A stretch of DNA of 64,000 bases from G963662905 sp965230045 (lineage in GTDB: Bacteria; Bacteroidota; Bacteroidia; Bacteroidales; WRLA01). The stretch spans positions 1,116,001 through 1,180,000 of the forward strand of contig OZ245940.1 in the NCBI GenBank assembly GCA_965230045.1. Reading direction: 5' to 3'. The position numbers and the translations under genes were made by a program. The notes beneath the pieces were generated by a model that did no database searches, was not told the origin of the DNA, and worked only from the letters and a program-made list of their open reading frames with translations. This document shows, piece after piece, positions 55,337 to 63,751 of the stretch. Position 1 is the stretch's first letter, and the number at the start of each line of letters is the position of its first letter.

Positions 55337-55941
55337 TTTAGAGGTCAGTAGATAAGTACATAGAATGATTTATTCTCGTGAATAAATAGTTTCTGTCCAT
55401 AATGTCCGATCTCAGCGTTATTCTTGTTCTGAAACCAAGTCATTTACTAAGGTAAACTCCTTGTTTTCAGCCCTGCGAATGCACTTCGGCTACGCTCAGC
55501 ACAACGCCTCGACCTCGAACATTCTGAATCAGAAACCCGACTTTATAGACGAACTCTAAATAGTGTTTGTCCACAGAGTCGGGTTTTTGAGCTAGAAAGT
55601 CCGATAACGAGGCTTGTGCAGCCCGAAAAAGCGGAGTTTACTGGGGTAAATGAGCATTTTTCGGGCAAGCGTAACGAAGTTAGCGGACTTTATAGACGAA
55701 CTCTAAATAGATTTCTCCTCCCGCTGGTCGTCGAAATGACTGTTTATTAATTGTTTTGGCAAAGGCGGCGAGGACACGATAAAAAATATAAAATGAGTCC
55801 TCGCCGCCTTTGCCACATGAACACAACAAAAGGTCATTTCGATGCCGAAGCTTCGGCAGAGAAATCTATGTTACTCAATAACAAATCATTATCGTTTTTA
55901 TGATTTGCCAAAACTAATATGCACCTACATACTGACCTCTA
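55337..55941. mobile_element. Miniature element A, copy 2, split by nested B elements
   Basis: Ends TAGAGGTCAGTA and TACTGACCTCTA, flanked by a perfect 8-bp direct repeat TTTTGTTT (55329-55336 and 55942-55949). The interior matches copy 1 at 24237 except for an insert at 55390-55704. Core hairpin arms are at 55758-55775 and 55797-55814. Confidence 0.92.
55390..55704. mobile_element. Two tandem B-type elements nested inside element A
   Basis: Unit 1 (55390-55557) starts TTTCTGTCCATAATGTCC; unit 2 (55564-55704) starts TGTTTGTCCACAGAGTCGG. Both end GACTTTATAGACGAACTCT. AAATAG lies before, between and after them (55384-55389, 55558-55563, 55705-55710), as expected for target duplications; removing the insert restores the element A sequence seen at 24237. 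Confidence 0.85.
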
Positions 55942-56051
55942 TTTTGTTTTATAATTACAACGGTTTTACAACAATTACACTTCTCATTTGGACTCATTAA
56001 GCAGATTGCCCTATATAATTGGGTACTACGCGGAATTTCGTGGAAAGAAAT

Positions 56052-56230
56052 TAGCCTGATTAATTCATGAAATTTCGTCATGAGCACGCAAAACGTAATA
56101 AGAGAAAGGGAGCGCAGATTTTTGGCGCACAGGAATAGCCGTAGCTATTTTGAGCACCAAAAAGATAGCATTCCTTTCTATTGCAGCGGTTTGGGCGCGT
56201 AATAGAATATTTTGTGAATAAGGCAGGTTA
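56052..56230. repeat. Element D, copy 2
   Basis: Starts TAGCCTGATTAATTCATG like copy 1 and shares its outer arms and the AATAGC-CGTA-GCTATT tip, but lacks the nested middle hairpin. It folds as one long imperfect hairpin. It directly follows a lone element C end (GGTACTACGCGGAATTTCGTGG-like, 56025-56043). Confidence 0.75.
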
Positions 56231-56437
56231 AAAAACTATTTATCATTTCTGCACATCCTGGAGCCTGTCTTCCCCGCTCCAACTTCCTTTTATGCTTTGG
56301 CAGTGGTTTTAGCGCTCCCGGACATTCAAATTCAGAATGAATTTGTGGCAGCTTCAGACATTCGTCCCTTTTATCAAGTCTGAATCAGAACTATATTGAA
56401 GATATATTAACTTGATAATATATATGTATTAAAAATG

Positions 56438-56515
56438 TATCAACTACGTTTTAAACTGTATTTAAAACGTATTTGATACGTAGTTGATACGTACTTGATA
56501 CGTAGTTGATCCGGT
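56438..56515. repeat. 11-bp tandem repeat with adjoining palindrome
   Basis: TTGATACGTA(G/C) starts at 56473, 56484, 56495 and, partly, 56506, an exact 11-bp period. It follows the perfect inverted repeat ACGTTTTAAA-ctgta-TTTAAAACGT (56446-56470) and an inverted TATCAACTACG at 56438-56448. Confidence 0.8.
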
Positions 56516-56728
56516 TTTGCTATGACTTTGGAGTATATCTGCTGTGTAATCCAAAGGGATTGTTGTAAAGGATTTATTGCGGAATACGCAGTTCAGGAGG
56601 GGGAAATTGGCACAGCGAGCTCATATATGCCTAATTGAAGCCGTTTAAAAAACCCAGCACAAAAGGCCGGGCTTAAAACCTATGAAAATAAAAACAGAGA
56701 AAATGAAAACGGTTTTTCCGCTATTCAT

Positions 56729-56757
56729 TCATCGGATGACATTGAGTCATCCGATGA
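56729..56757. repeat. REP-like palindrome
   Basis: TCATCGGATGAC-attga-GTCATCCGATGA, just past the stop of the minus-strand T9SS gene; same core as at 36129-36230, 61899 and 63676. Confidence 0.85.
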
Positions 56758-58256
56758 ATTGTACGTCTCTACGGTATTGTGATTTTATTCGTTATACGTT
56801 GATTTTCGGTTTCTATGGTTACCAGATAAACGCCTGCGGTTTTTGGGGCGGGGATGTTTTGGGTGTTTTGGTAGATACCGAGGGTTTTTCCGGTGATGTC
56901 GGTGAGGATGATGCGCCCGATGGTTGCTTCACCTTTGATGATGATTTCATTGCCAAGCGCATAGGCGTAAACGGCTTTGCTTGCCATTTCCGCAACTCCC
57001 GTGGTGTTTAAATGCAGTTTAAATCGTGTTTCATTATCGTTTAAAGCGGCACTAAAGAAATAATCACCCTCCGCAAGTTCATGGACAATGTTTTGTTTGG
57101 TATCTTCTAAGCTTAGGTTGGGATATTTTTCCAGGGGAAATTCTGCTTGTATGCGGTATTCTCCTTCAGCCCCGGCAATAAAGCCTATATCATATACATC
57201 CTTTTGTTGTGTGCCTGAACTTAACAGGATGCTGTATTTTTCATCATCCTGATTGACCCACAAGGAGGGCGCTTCTTCTACCATGCTGAACCACTTTTCT
57301 GCACCACCTTTGCTTTCTGCATTTTGCTCAAGCACGATTTCATCTGCACCGTATTGTGGATTACTGACTTTCAGGCGGATTACATCTACTTCCGCTGCAT
57401 CCTCTTTCAGCCAGCTTGCATTTTGGTGCACACAAACATCTTCGGTCATTTGTAAAGTGCCCGAAGAGGCTGCTTTCACATAGAATCCCTGCATAGGGGC
57501 GATGTATTGGGTTACACCATTGGTTCCGCTGCTTGCATTTGATAGAAACGTACCGTATTGGTTGATTGTTCCATTCCAGATGTAGATTTCATAGCCGCCA
57601 CTTTCGTTATTGAGCATGTCCCGTGTCCAGCCACTGGCTGCTTTCCAGTCGATGCTGCTGGGATAGGGATTGCCTACCAAATTAGATCCTGAATAGTCGT
57701 TGCTTACCGTATTGCTAACGGCGATGCTGACTGTTCCCTGGTTAAAAGTTCCTGAGAAACTTTTTGCATTTGTATTTGGGTCAGTATAAGCCACCATATA
57801 ACCTCTGCCGGGCACAAAATTATTGCTGCCATTGGCTTCTAACCATGTGGGCGAAACCGTAGTATTCTTTTTATTGACCCACCAATTGCCTGGTTCGTCA
57901 TACATAAAAAAATCATAGCCGTTGGCATCGGTGAAGTTGCCGCTGATTTCCTGATCGCTTACCGGCGAAGAGAGCAAATGCCATGCTAAGCTACTGCCCG
58001 TGATATAGCGCTGGGCCGTCATTGTGCCGCTATTGGTCAGATCGCCTTCGATGATGAGGGAGCCGGTGCCATCGGCATTGGATTGAATAGTTAAAGTGCC
58101 ATTATTACTTAGGTTTGAGCTGGTAGTTAATGATCCATTATCTTCAATGGTGAGGCTGGCATTCTGAAGCACACTCAATGTATTACAACTAATAGAAGTT
58201 GTTAATGAGGGATTAAAAGTGCAATTCCCTTCAATACTAATATCTGCTGAAGAGCT

Positions 58257-59649
58257 GAGGCTGTTCAAAAAAGTGTGTCATGTTTGGGAATTAGAACTGA
58301 ATTAATACATTTGACACATGACAAGAAAGAAAAACAAGAAATCCCCGCGCATGGAAGAGTTGATACCAGATGCGCATTTACGAGAAAGAGTACTAAGTCG
58401 CTTATACAGTGGAGAATCCTTATTTGGAGAAGGCAGTGTTTTCAGCGAGATGCTTCAAACTATGGTAAATGCAGCCTTAGAGGGCGAGATAAATCATAGT
58501 TTAAGCCAAAAGGTTGACAGCGGCAACCGGCGCAATGGCTATACGGAGAAAAAAGTACGCAGTGCTGCCGGAGCGCTGCAGGTACGCACGCCGCGTGACC
58601 GCCAAGGCGACCATGAGCCGATTTTGGTTAAAAAGTGGGACAGGGACCTTGGGAACGGGGTAGATGAAATAATCCTAAGCCTATACGCCCGCGGTCAATC
58701 AGTTGAGGATGTGCGCTACCAGTTGCAGCACCTATATGGGCTTGAAATAAGCGCCGGAGTAATCAGTTCGGTAACCGACCGTGTATGGCCTGAAATTACC
58801 CAATGGCAGCAGCGGTTGCTATTTCCGTGCTACAGTGTCATATACCTTGATGCTGTTCACTTTAAAGTCCGCGAAGCGGGTCATATTATCAGCAAAGCCA
58901 TCTATACATGTTATGGCATAGACGCTGAAGGCCAACGCGATATCCTTGGGCTTTACATAAACGAATCAGAAGGGGCCAACCAGTGGGGCATGATCCTGGA
59001 AGACCTTAAGGAACGTGGCGTAGAGGAAGTTTTGTTTTTTTGTGTAGATGGGCTTAAAGGCTTTTCCGGGGTTATAGGCCAGGTTTATCCCAAAGCCATT
59101 GTACAGCGCTGCATAGTGCATATGGTACGCACATCTACCCGCTTTGTAAGCGACAAAGACAGGAAGGCTCTTTGCTCTGATCTGCGTAAGATCTATACAG
59201 CAGCAAACAGGCAACAAGCCGAAACAGCTTTAATATCATTTGGACAGAAATGGGACGGCAAATACAAAAACATCCGTCCAAAATGGGAGGAAAACTGGGA
59301 GGAACTGATGGCGTTTATGGACTATGGGCATCATATCAGGCGGATGATCTACACCACCAATCCAGTTGAGGCAGTGCATCGTATTATGCGCAAGATAACC
59401 AAGTCCAAAGGAGCCTGGAGCAACGACAAAGGACTGATAAAACAGCTGTATCTAGCATTGATGCACAACAAAAAAAGCTGGAAGCGCAAGGCCTTCAATT
59501 GGGGGTCCATACAGAGAGAACTCATCGAAAAATTTGGAGACCGTTATGCCCGCTATTTATAATTGCTTATATTTGCCCTGCAACGCCCTTCCGCCAAGGC
59601 TCCAGGGCGTTGCAGGGCAAGCAGCTGACACACTTTTCTGAATACTCCC
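58257..59649 (+). mobile_element. IS256-family insertion sequence, 1393 bp
   Basis: Ends GAGGCTGTTCAAAAAAGTG... and its imperfect complement ...CACTTTTCTGAATACTCCC, sharing the AAAAGTGTGTCA inner repeat. Flanked by an exact 8-bp target duplication GAAGAGCT (58249-58256 and 59650-59657). It carries one transposase gene on the plus strand, opposite to the host gene. Confidence 0.93.
58318..59562 (+). CDS. IS256 (Mutator) family transposase
   Basis: 414 residues, complete. Mutator signatures: NRRNGYTEKKVRSAAGALQVRTPRDRQG, IILSLYARGQSVEDV, the DDE residues in VIYLDAVHFKV (Asp), FCVDGLKGF (Asp) and TTNPVEAVHRIMRKITKSKG (Glu). No internal stop, so the IS is potentially autonomous. Its ATG is 61 bp inside the left end. 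Confidence 0.97.
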   Translation: MTRKKNKKSPRMEELIPDAHLRERVLSRLYSGESLFGEGSVFSEMLQTMVNAALEGEINHSLSQKVDSGNRRNGYTEKKVRSAAGALQVRTPRDRQGDHEPILVKKWDRDLGNGVDEIILSLYARGQSVEDVRYQLQHLYGLEISAGVISSVTDRVWPEITQWQQRLLFPCYSVIYLDAVHFKVREAGHIISKAIYTCYGIDAEGQRDILGLYINESEGANQWGMILEDLKERGVEEVLFFCVDGLKGFSGVIGQVYPKAIVQRCIVHMVRTSTRFVSDKDRKALCSDLRKIYTAANRQQAETALISFGQKWDGKYKNIRPKWEENWEELMAFMDYGHHIRRMIYTTNPVEAVHRIMRKITKSKGAWSNDKGLIKQLYLALMHNKKSWKRKAFNWGSIQRELIEKFGDRYARYL

Positions 59650-61620
59650 GAAGAGCTTGGTATAACACCTGTATTCCAATTGGTTGAAGTGTTCCAGTTA
59701 GAAGACGTTTCTCCATACCAACTTACATAAGCAGGATTATATTCATATGCACCTATATCCTTAACACTATTGTAAACAGAAATACCCCTTTGATCCATGC
59801 CACTACCAGTTCCATTATCTATTGCAAAACTGCCTAATAATAAAGCTAGGGTTTGTGTGCCGTAATTATTAGTATTATCGGCTAGAGAGGAAGAAAGATT
59901 TGGGCTACCATCAATCGAAGTATTGTTTTTATTCCATCCGAGCCCAGAAGCTCCTTCCTCCTTTCCAAGGTAATTATGGCTATATAAGATATCTGTTGTT
60001 TGGTTGAAAAAAACCTTATATGAGTAGTCGCCGCGGTTCTGGTTTTCAACAATATTATGCCCATTATCTGTAATATAAAAATAATAGTCAATACCCTGTG
60101 TGCTGTTATAATCATAATTGGTATTATCAACTAAAATCGTATTTTCAATAGAAAAATTGGACTGATAATTTGCAAGGCCACTGCTATTATTGGCAATTGT
60201 ACAATCTATAATCTCCACAGATTCATCATCATCATTAACATGAGTTAAAAAAATTGCACCGCCACCAGCCTGAGTTGACTCATAAGGCGTTGTATTGCCA
60301 AAAAAAGTGCAATTTGAAATTGTTAACTCACTATCACACCTTAAACCACCTCCAGCAGTATAAGTACTGCTATTTGTTAACGAATTTGCATTTCCTGAAA
60401 ATGTTGAGTTTTGGACTATCGATCCAGGGATAGATGTATAATAATGATCCATACCAGCACCACCAACACCATAACTTGAATTAGAATGATATGTTTTGTT
60501 GTTAGAAATTGTACATTTATCAACATTGATTTCCCCCCGATTGCGAATACCACCACCGTAACGAGCCTGATTATTACAAATTAACACATATTTAATGGTC
60601 AGGTCGGCTCCAGATTCATTATAAATTCCTCCTCCAACATCTTCTGTTACTCCATGTCTAATGGTCATATTTTTCATTAAAACTGTTCCATCAGTAATAT
60701 GAAATACCCTATCAGTTGCACTTCCTTCTGTACTATGGGCCTGAACAATAGTAGATCCAATTCCTGCCCCCATAAGGGTCAATTCCTTGTTTATTTCCAA
60801 TCCGGATTCAGTGTAGGTTCCTGCTGAAATGTTGATAATATCCCCATTACCTGCTGCTGCTAAAGCTGCAGCTATTGTTGTGAAGTCACCCTCTCCTTCT
60901 AAAGGGTTAACAATATATTCCTGCACAAAATTAATTTCCAGGTTGTCTTTATCATAATTTACCACAGAAGATGCGTTACCTGTGCTAAAAGCACCATCCT
61001 GAAAAGTAAAAGTAAGATTAGAGACATCATTAATATTATTATGCGCAAGCGCATTGCCTGTTAGGCTTGCAGAAAGCTCTAAACTACTGGTTCTGGTAAT
61101 TACAGCAGTTAATCCACCCGATAAATTTGTTACAACTATTTTTCCATCGCTAACAAAATCATCATTGTTGTTGCCTGTAAAGGTAATGCCATTGTAATTA
61201 TTAAGTGAAATAGTAATGGAATTGCTTATTGAGCCATCGTTATTTGAAGACTCATCAAAAACTAAAGAACTATAACTTAATAAAGCTGCATCAGCTTCAA
61301 CAGACGGCGCAGGTTCACTTCCATTGTATGATAATTCCCATCCTGTTGAGGGTGGAGTTTCACCGTTAACATTGGTTGTATAAAAATAATTGTATTCACC
61401 AAACATAATATACCACTTACCGTAACTATATCTGATATAGTAGCTTGTTCCCTCCATATGATAAGAGGGCATTTCATTATAGGTGCCATCCTCCACATAA
61501 GTACCGTTGACCGCTGTGCTTCCTGCATCACTAACAATATAATCCAAAGCCATAACAGAAATAGACAATGCGTTCAGGATCAACAGTAAGAGTACTTTTT
61601 TTAAATTTTTCATTATATTA

Positions 61621-61854
61621 TTATTTTGATGGTTCAATCAATCGGATTTTAATTTTCTTTATAGAGGTATAAGTTGCGCCGCATGCTATTAGCACACCCA
61701 AACCACTCCCCAAAGGTGCTCCGCCACCGGGCACATTGCCTGCTTGGCCATGGTCGGGTGGGGGTGGGGGTGGATCGGAAGCCATAACAAACTGAATGGC
61801 AAAGAAGAAAAGAATAAGAAAAACAGCTCTGCTTAATGTCGCTTTTCGTTTCAT
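61621..61854 (-). CDS. Small exported Pro/Gly-rich membrane protein
   Basis: 77 residues from the ATG at 61854. Signal-like hydrophobic helix (AVFLILFFFAIQFVMAS), then DPPPPPPDHGQAGNVPGGGAPLGSGLGVLIACGATYTSIKK. The pattern of a Pro run, GGGAPLG and a Gly-rich C-terminal helix ending in basic residues occurs in small proteins next to T9SS cargo genes in Bacteroidota (from memory of the phylum, not searched). It is directly upstream of the T9SS beta-helix gene (7-nt gap) and probably co-transcribed. Role unknown. Confidence 0.7.
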   Translation of the reverse strand: MKRKATLSRAVFLILFFFAIQFVMASDPPPPPPDHGQAGNVPGGGAPLGSGLGVLIACGATYTSIKKIKIRLIEPSK

Positions 61855-61898
61855 AGGTTTTCGTTTTATCTGTGTTTTTTGGTTTTTCCTTGAATAAT

Positions 61899-61927
61899 TC
61901 ATCGGATGACTTTGAGTCATCCGATGA
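61899..61927. repeat. 29-bp REP-like palindrome, left copy flanking the IS4-like element
   Basis: TCATCGGATGACT...AGTCATCCGATGA with centre TTG; identical and in the same orientation as 63676-63704. It ends exactly where the IS inverted repeat begins. Confidence 0.9.
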
Positions 61928-61938
61928 CTTGAGTTTGG

Positions 61939-63345
61939 CTAATTTCTAACAAAAAAAGGTGCTAAAACACTAAGGTTTTTTTTATTTTGATGGCTTTGTG
62001 ACCCGATATATTTGTTCACGAAGTCATCGAAATTCATTCCAACTGCTTTTGCATGCAGATGGGCTCTGATATTGTTAAGTATATCACCGGTAGTTATGCG
62101 GTTTTTATTTTTATTAGGATACCATTTTGGCCTTGGGATAGTGTGATTATTTGATTTTTGATAAGCTCTGTGGCTGGCAATATGTAACAAGGCGTAAGTG
62201 GCCGCTATAAAGGCAGGGACATTTTCTGCCGATTTGTTGTTTCTTACTTGTGCTTGGCCACATCCCATCATCAACTTTTCTTCACGGAAGTTGACCTCTA
62301 TTTCCCATCTCCATAAGTAAGATTGGAGGAGTGTCTGTAGATCTAATCCTGTGTCCGAACAAATAAGATAAGCTGGTTGGCGGTAGAGTATTTTTGATCC
62401 TTTGCTAAGCCTGTAACCCAGAGGCCGTATTACCACTAACTTCAGGTCGTGATCTTGTCCAGCGGATTTCCAACGTACATTGTTGACTACTTTCACATTA
62501 AAATCATGCGTTTTTCCTGCTGCCCAAGCTTTTACTTCTTGCCATTCATACTGGTCTGACTGTCGGATCTGCTCTGGTGTTGGCAGTTGTTCGCCATAAA
62601 CGCGTTTGCGCCCTTTTAGGGGTTGTTTTTCTGGGATTGCAAATAATTTCGTGTCTTTTCTGATTCTGCCGATCAAGGTAACCCTTTGCGGTAGGTTTTT
62701 AAGCACTTCGCTATTTGTATAACTCCCATCAACACTCATGATAAGTTGTTTGCCCGCTGCCCCTTGGATATCTAAATTTTCCCTGAGTAATTTGATCCGC
62801 TCACTGCCCTGTCTGCTTAGTTTGGCTATTTTCTTTTCTTCCTTATACTTTTCGATCTCTTGCTGCCCCGCATTTTTCTTTGGGCGAAGTACTGTTGGGC
62901 AATGATGAAAATCCACAGGGATAGCCCTGGATTGACCTGCCTCGCCTTCAATTGGCAGGGCCATTGAAATCTGGATAAAGCGTTGGCCCCAAATAAAATT
63001 AGTATGAAAAGGCGGCCCCAATGGGTCTCTTCTCCATGCAGTGCCAGGTATCTTTTTCCCAGTTTTTTTAACTATTGTATCGTCCATCTGTACATAAATA
63101 TTACTGCATCCTGAAGTTTCTTTTAGAACATTGGCTTGTGCAACATTCATGATTTTCTCAATGTCAATCCGGTCCTGGCTAAATAGCCGGTAGGCAGATG
63201 TCCAATCCTGAAACTGGTTCCCTGACGCAGACAGTATCCCTGTCAATGTATGGCGGCCCAAGCAATTTAGGCTCCCATACATAAGTTCCCTTGCTCGGTT
63301 CCATGCCCCATGATTTGGGAAGGCAGAATAACATTCGTTTATCAA
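61939..63345 (-). CDS. IS4-like DDE transposase
   Basis: 468 residues. Asp residues in VQMDDTIVKKTGK and IMSVDGSYTNSE and the Y-(2)-R-(3)-E-(6)-K-type signature in YLWRWEIEVNFREEKLMMG identify an IS4-superfamily transposase; the N-terminal GRHTLTGILSASG...DWTSAYRLFSQ segment is like the IS701/DDE_5 group. The stop codon abuts the left inverted repeat. It starts 17 nt after the AbrB-like gene, so both are probably on one transcript. Confidence 0.88.
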   Translation of the reverse strand: MINECYSAFPNHGAWNRARELMYGSLNCLGRHTLTGILSASGNQFQDWTSAYRLFSQDRIDIEKIMNVAQANVLKETSGCSNIYVQMDDTIVKKTGKKIPGTAWRRDPLGPPFHTNFIWGQRFIQISMALPIEGEAGQSRAIPVDFHHCPTVLRPKKNAGQQEIEKYKEEKKIAKLSRQGSERIKLLRENLDIQGAAGKQLIMSVDGSYTNSEVLKNLPQRVTLIGRIRKDTKLFAIPEKQPLKGRKRVYGEQLPTPEQIRQSDQYEWQEVKAWAAGKTHDFNVKVVNNVRWKSAGQDHDLKLVVIRPLGYRLSKGSKILYRQPAYLICSDTGLDLQTLLQSYLWRWEIEVNFREEKLMMGCGQAQVRNNKSAENVPAFIAATYALLHIASHRAYQKSNNHTIPRPKWYPNKNKNRITTGDILNNIRAHLHAKAVGMNFDDFVNKYIGSQSHQNKKNLSVLAPFFVRN

Positions 63346-63362
63346 ACTGTCCAGTTCATCAA

Positions 63363-63566
63363 TCAGGTTTTTTTGAGTTTTTTTTTATCATCCGGTTCAA
63401 TCGGATTGGGCCTTTTAAGTACCATTTTACTTTTGTCCTCAATAACCCATTCGACAACTTCCCCTTTCTCGAATTCCATTGCTTGTGCAACTGCAGATGG
63501 GAAGTTAATGTACCATTGTTCGCTGGCCACTCTTTTAATTAATTGAATTTTTGTTGGATATCCCAT
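63363..63566 (-). CDS. AbrB/MazE-like DNA-binding protein carried by the IS
   Basis: 67 residues. The SpoVT-AbrB swapped-hairpin pattern is visible: IQLIKRVASEQWYINFPSAVAQAMEFEKGEVVEWVIEDKSKMVLKR, followed by a basic tail (DDKKKLKK). Proteins of this fold are antitoxins or transcriptional regulators binding palindromes as dimers. Its position as the first gene in the IS, upstream of the transposase and downstream of a perfect 16-bp palindrome, suggests it represses its own transposase operon (inference). Confidence 0.8.
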   Translation of the reverse strand: MGYPTKIQLIKRVASEQWYINFPSAVAQAMEFEKGEVVEWVIEDKSKMVLKRPNPIEPDDKKKLKKT

Positions 63567-63585
63567 AATTGCTAATTTTAAGTTA

Positions 63586-63601
63586 CTAGTTATATAACTA
63601 G
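63586..63601 (-). promoter_or_regulatory. Perfect 16-bp palindrome upstream of the AbrB-like gene
   Basis: CTAGTTATATAACTAG, 19 bp upstream of the AbrB-like start; AT-rich and symmetric as expected for an AbrB/MazE-type operator. Confidence 0.65.
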
Positions 63602-63609
63602 ATACAAAG

Positions 63610-63654
63610 ATAAAAAAAAGTCAAAAGGCATACACTCTTTTGACTTTTTTTTAT
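63610..63654. repeat. 18-bp-arm hairpin inside the IS right end
   Basis: ATAAAAAAAAGTCAAAAG (63610-63627) and its exact complement CTTTTGACTTTTTTTTAT (63637-63654) around a 9-nt loop. With A/T runs on both sides it can act as a terminator in both directions, shielding the IS promoter from outside transcription. Confidence 0.8.
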
Positions 63655-63675
63655 CTAGTTAAATCCAAACTCAAG

Positions 63676-63704
63676 TCATCGGATGACTTTGAGTCATCCG
63701 ATGA
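63676..63704. repeat. 29-bp REP-like palindrome, right copy flanking the IS4-like element
   Basis: Identical to 61899-61927 in the same orientation; starts immediately after the IS right inverted repeat. Confidence 0.9.
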
Positions 63705-63719
63705 ATTTTATGGCAATGG

Positions 63720-63751
63720 CCGTAGAGACGTACAGCCGTACGTCTCTACGG
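63720..63751. repeat. Hairpin at the end of the right-edge T9SS gene
   Basis: CCGTAGAGACGTAC-agcc-GTACGTCTCTACGG, perfect 14-bp arms, overlapping the stop codon of the minus-strand gene at 63746. Only the right arm is found after the paralogous gene at 56769. Confidence 0.85.

Larger units (their letters stand above)
56231..56768. other. Gap before the T9SS beta-helix gene
   Basis: No gene recognised. It holds a palindromic/tandem repeat cluster (56438-56515) and one REP-like palindrome (56729-56757), described separately. Confidence 0.5.
56769..61613 (-). pseudogene. T9SS-exported beta-helix protein gene interrupted by an IS256-family element
   Basis: One gene in two parts. The 5' part (61613 to 59650) encodes a signal peptide (MKNLKKVLLLLILNALSISVMA), beta-rich domains and a right-handed beta-helix with GGGIYNESG and GGGIRNRG-type repeats ending DIGAYEYNP. 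The 3' part (58256 to 56769) continues with SSADISIEGNCTF, further beta repeats, a WHLLSSPV segment and a C-terminal T9SS domain (IILTDITGKTLGIYQNTQNIPAPKTAGVYL ending NKITIP). Removing the IS and one 8-bp duplication joins TGVIPSSS to ADISIEG in frame and gives 1147 residues. The first half now ends in IS sequence and lacks its sorting signal, so the product would not be secreted normally. The gene follows a small exported-protein gene by 7 nt. Confidence 0.92.
61928..63675 (-). mobile_element. IS4-like insertion sequence with AbrB-like passenger gene, 1748 bp
   Basis: Perfect 11-bp terminal inverted repeats CTTGAGTTTGG (61928-61938) and CCAAACTCAAG (63665-63675). Two genes on the minus strand: an AbrB/MazE-like protein, then the transposase. 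Directly outside both ends lies the same 29-bp palindrome in direct orientation. This is either a very long target duplication or insertion at a REP-like site. Confidence 0.85.

Noticed and set aside
55170..55355. Open frame across the tRNA-Leu gene
   Set aside because: It overlaps a clear tRNA on the same strand.
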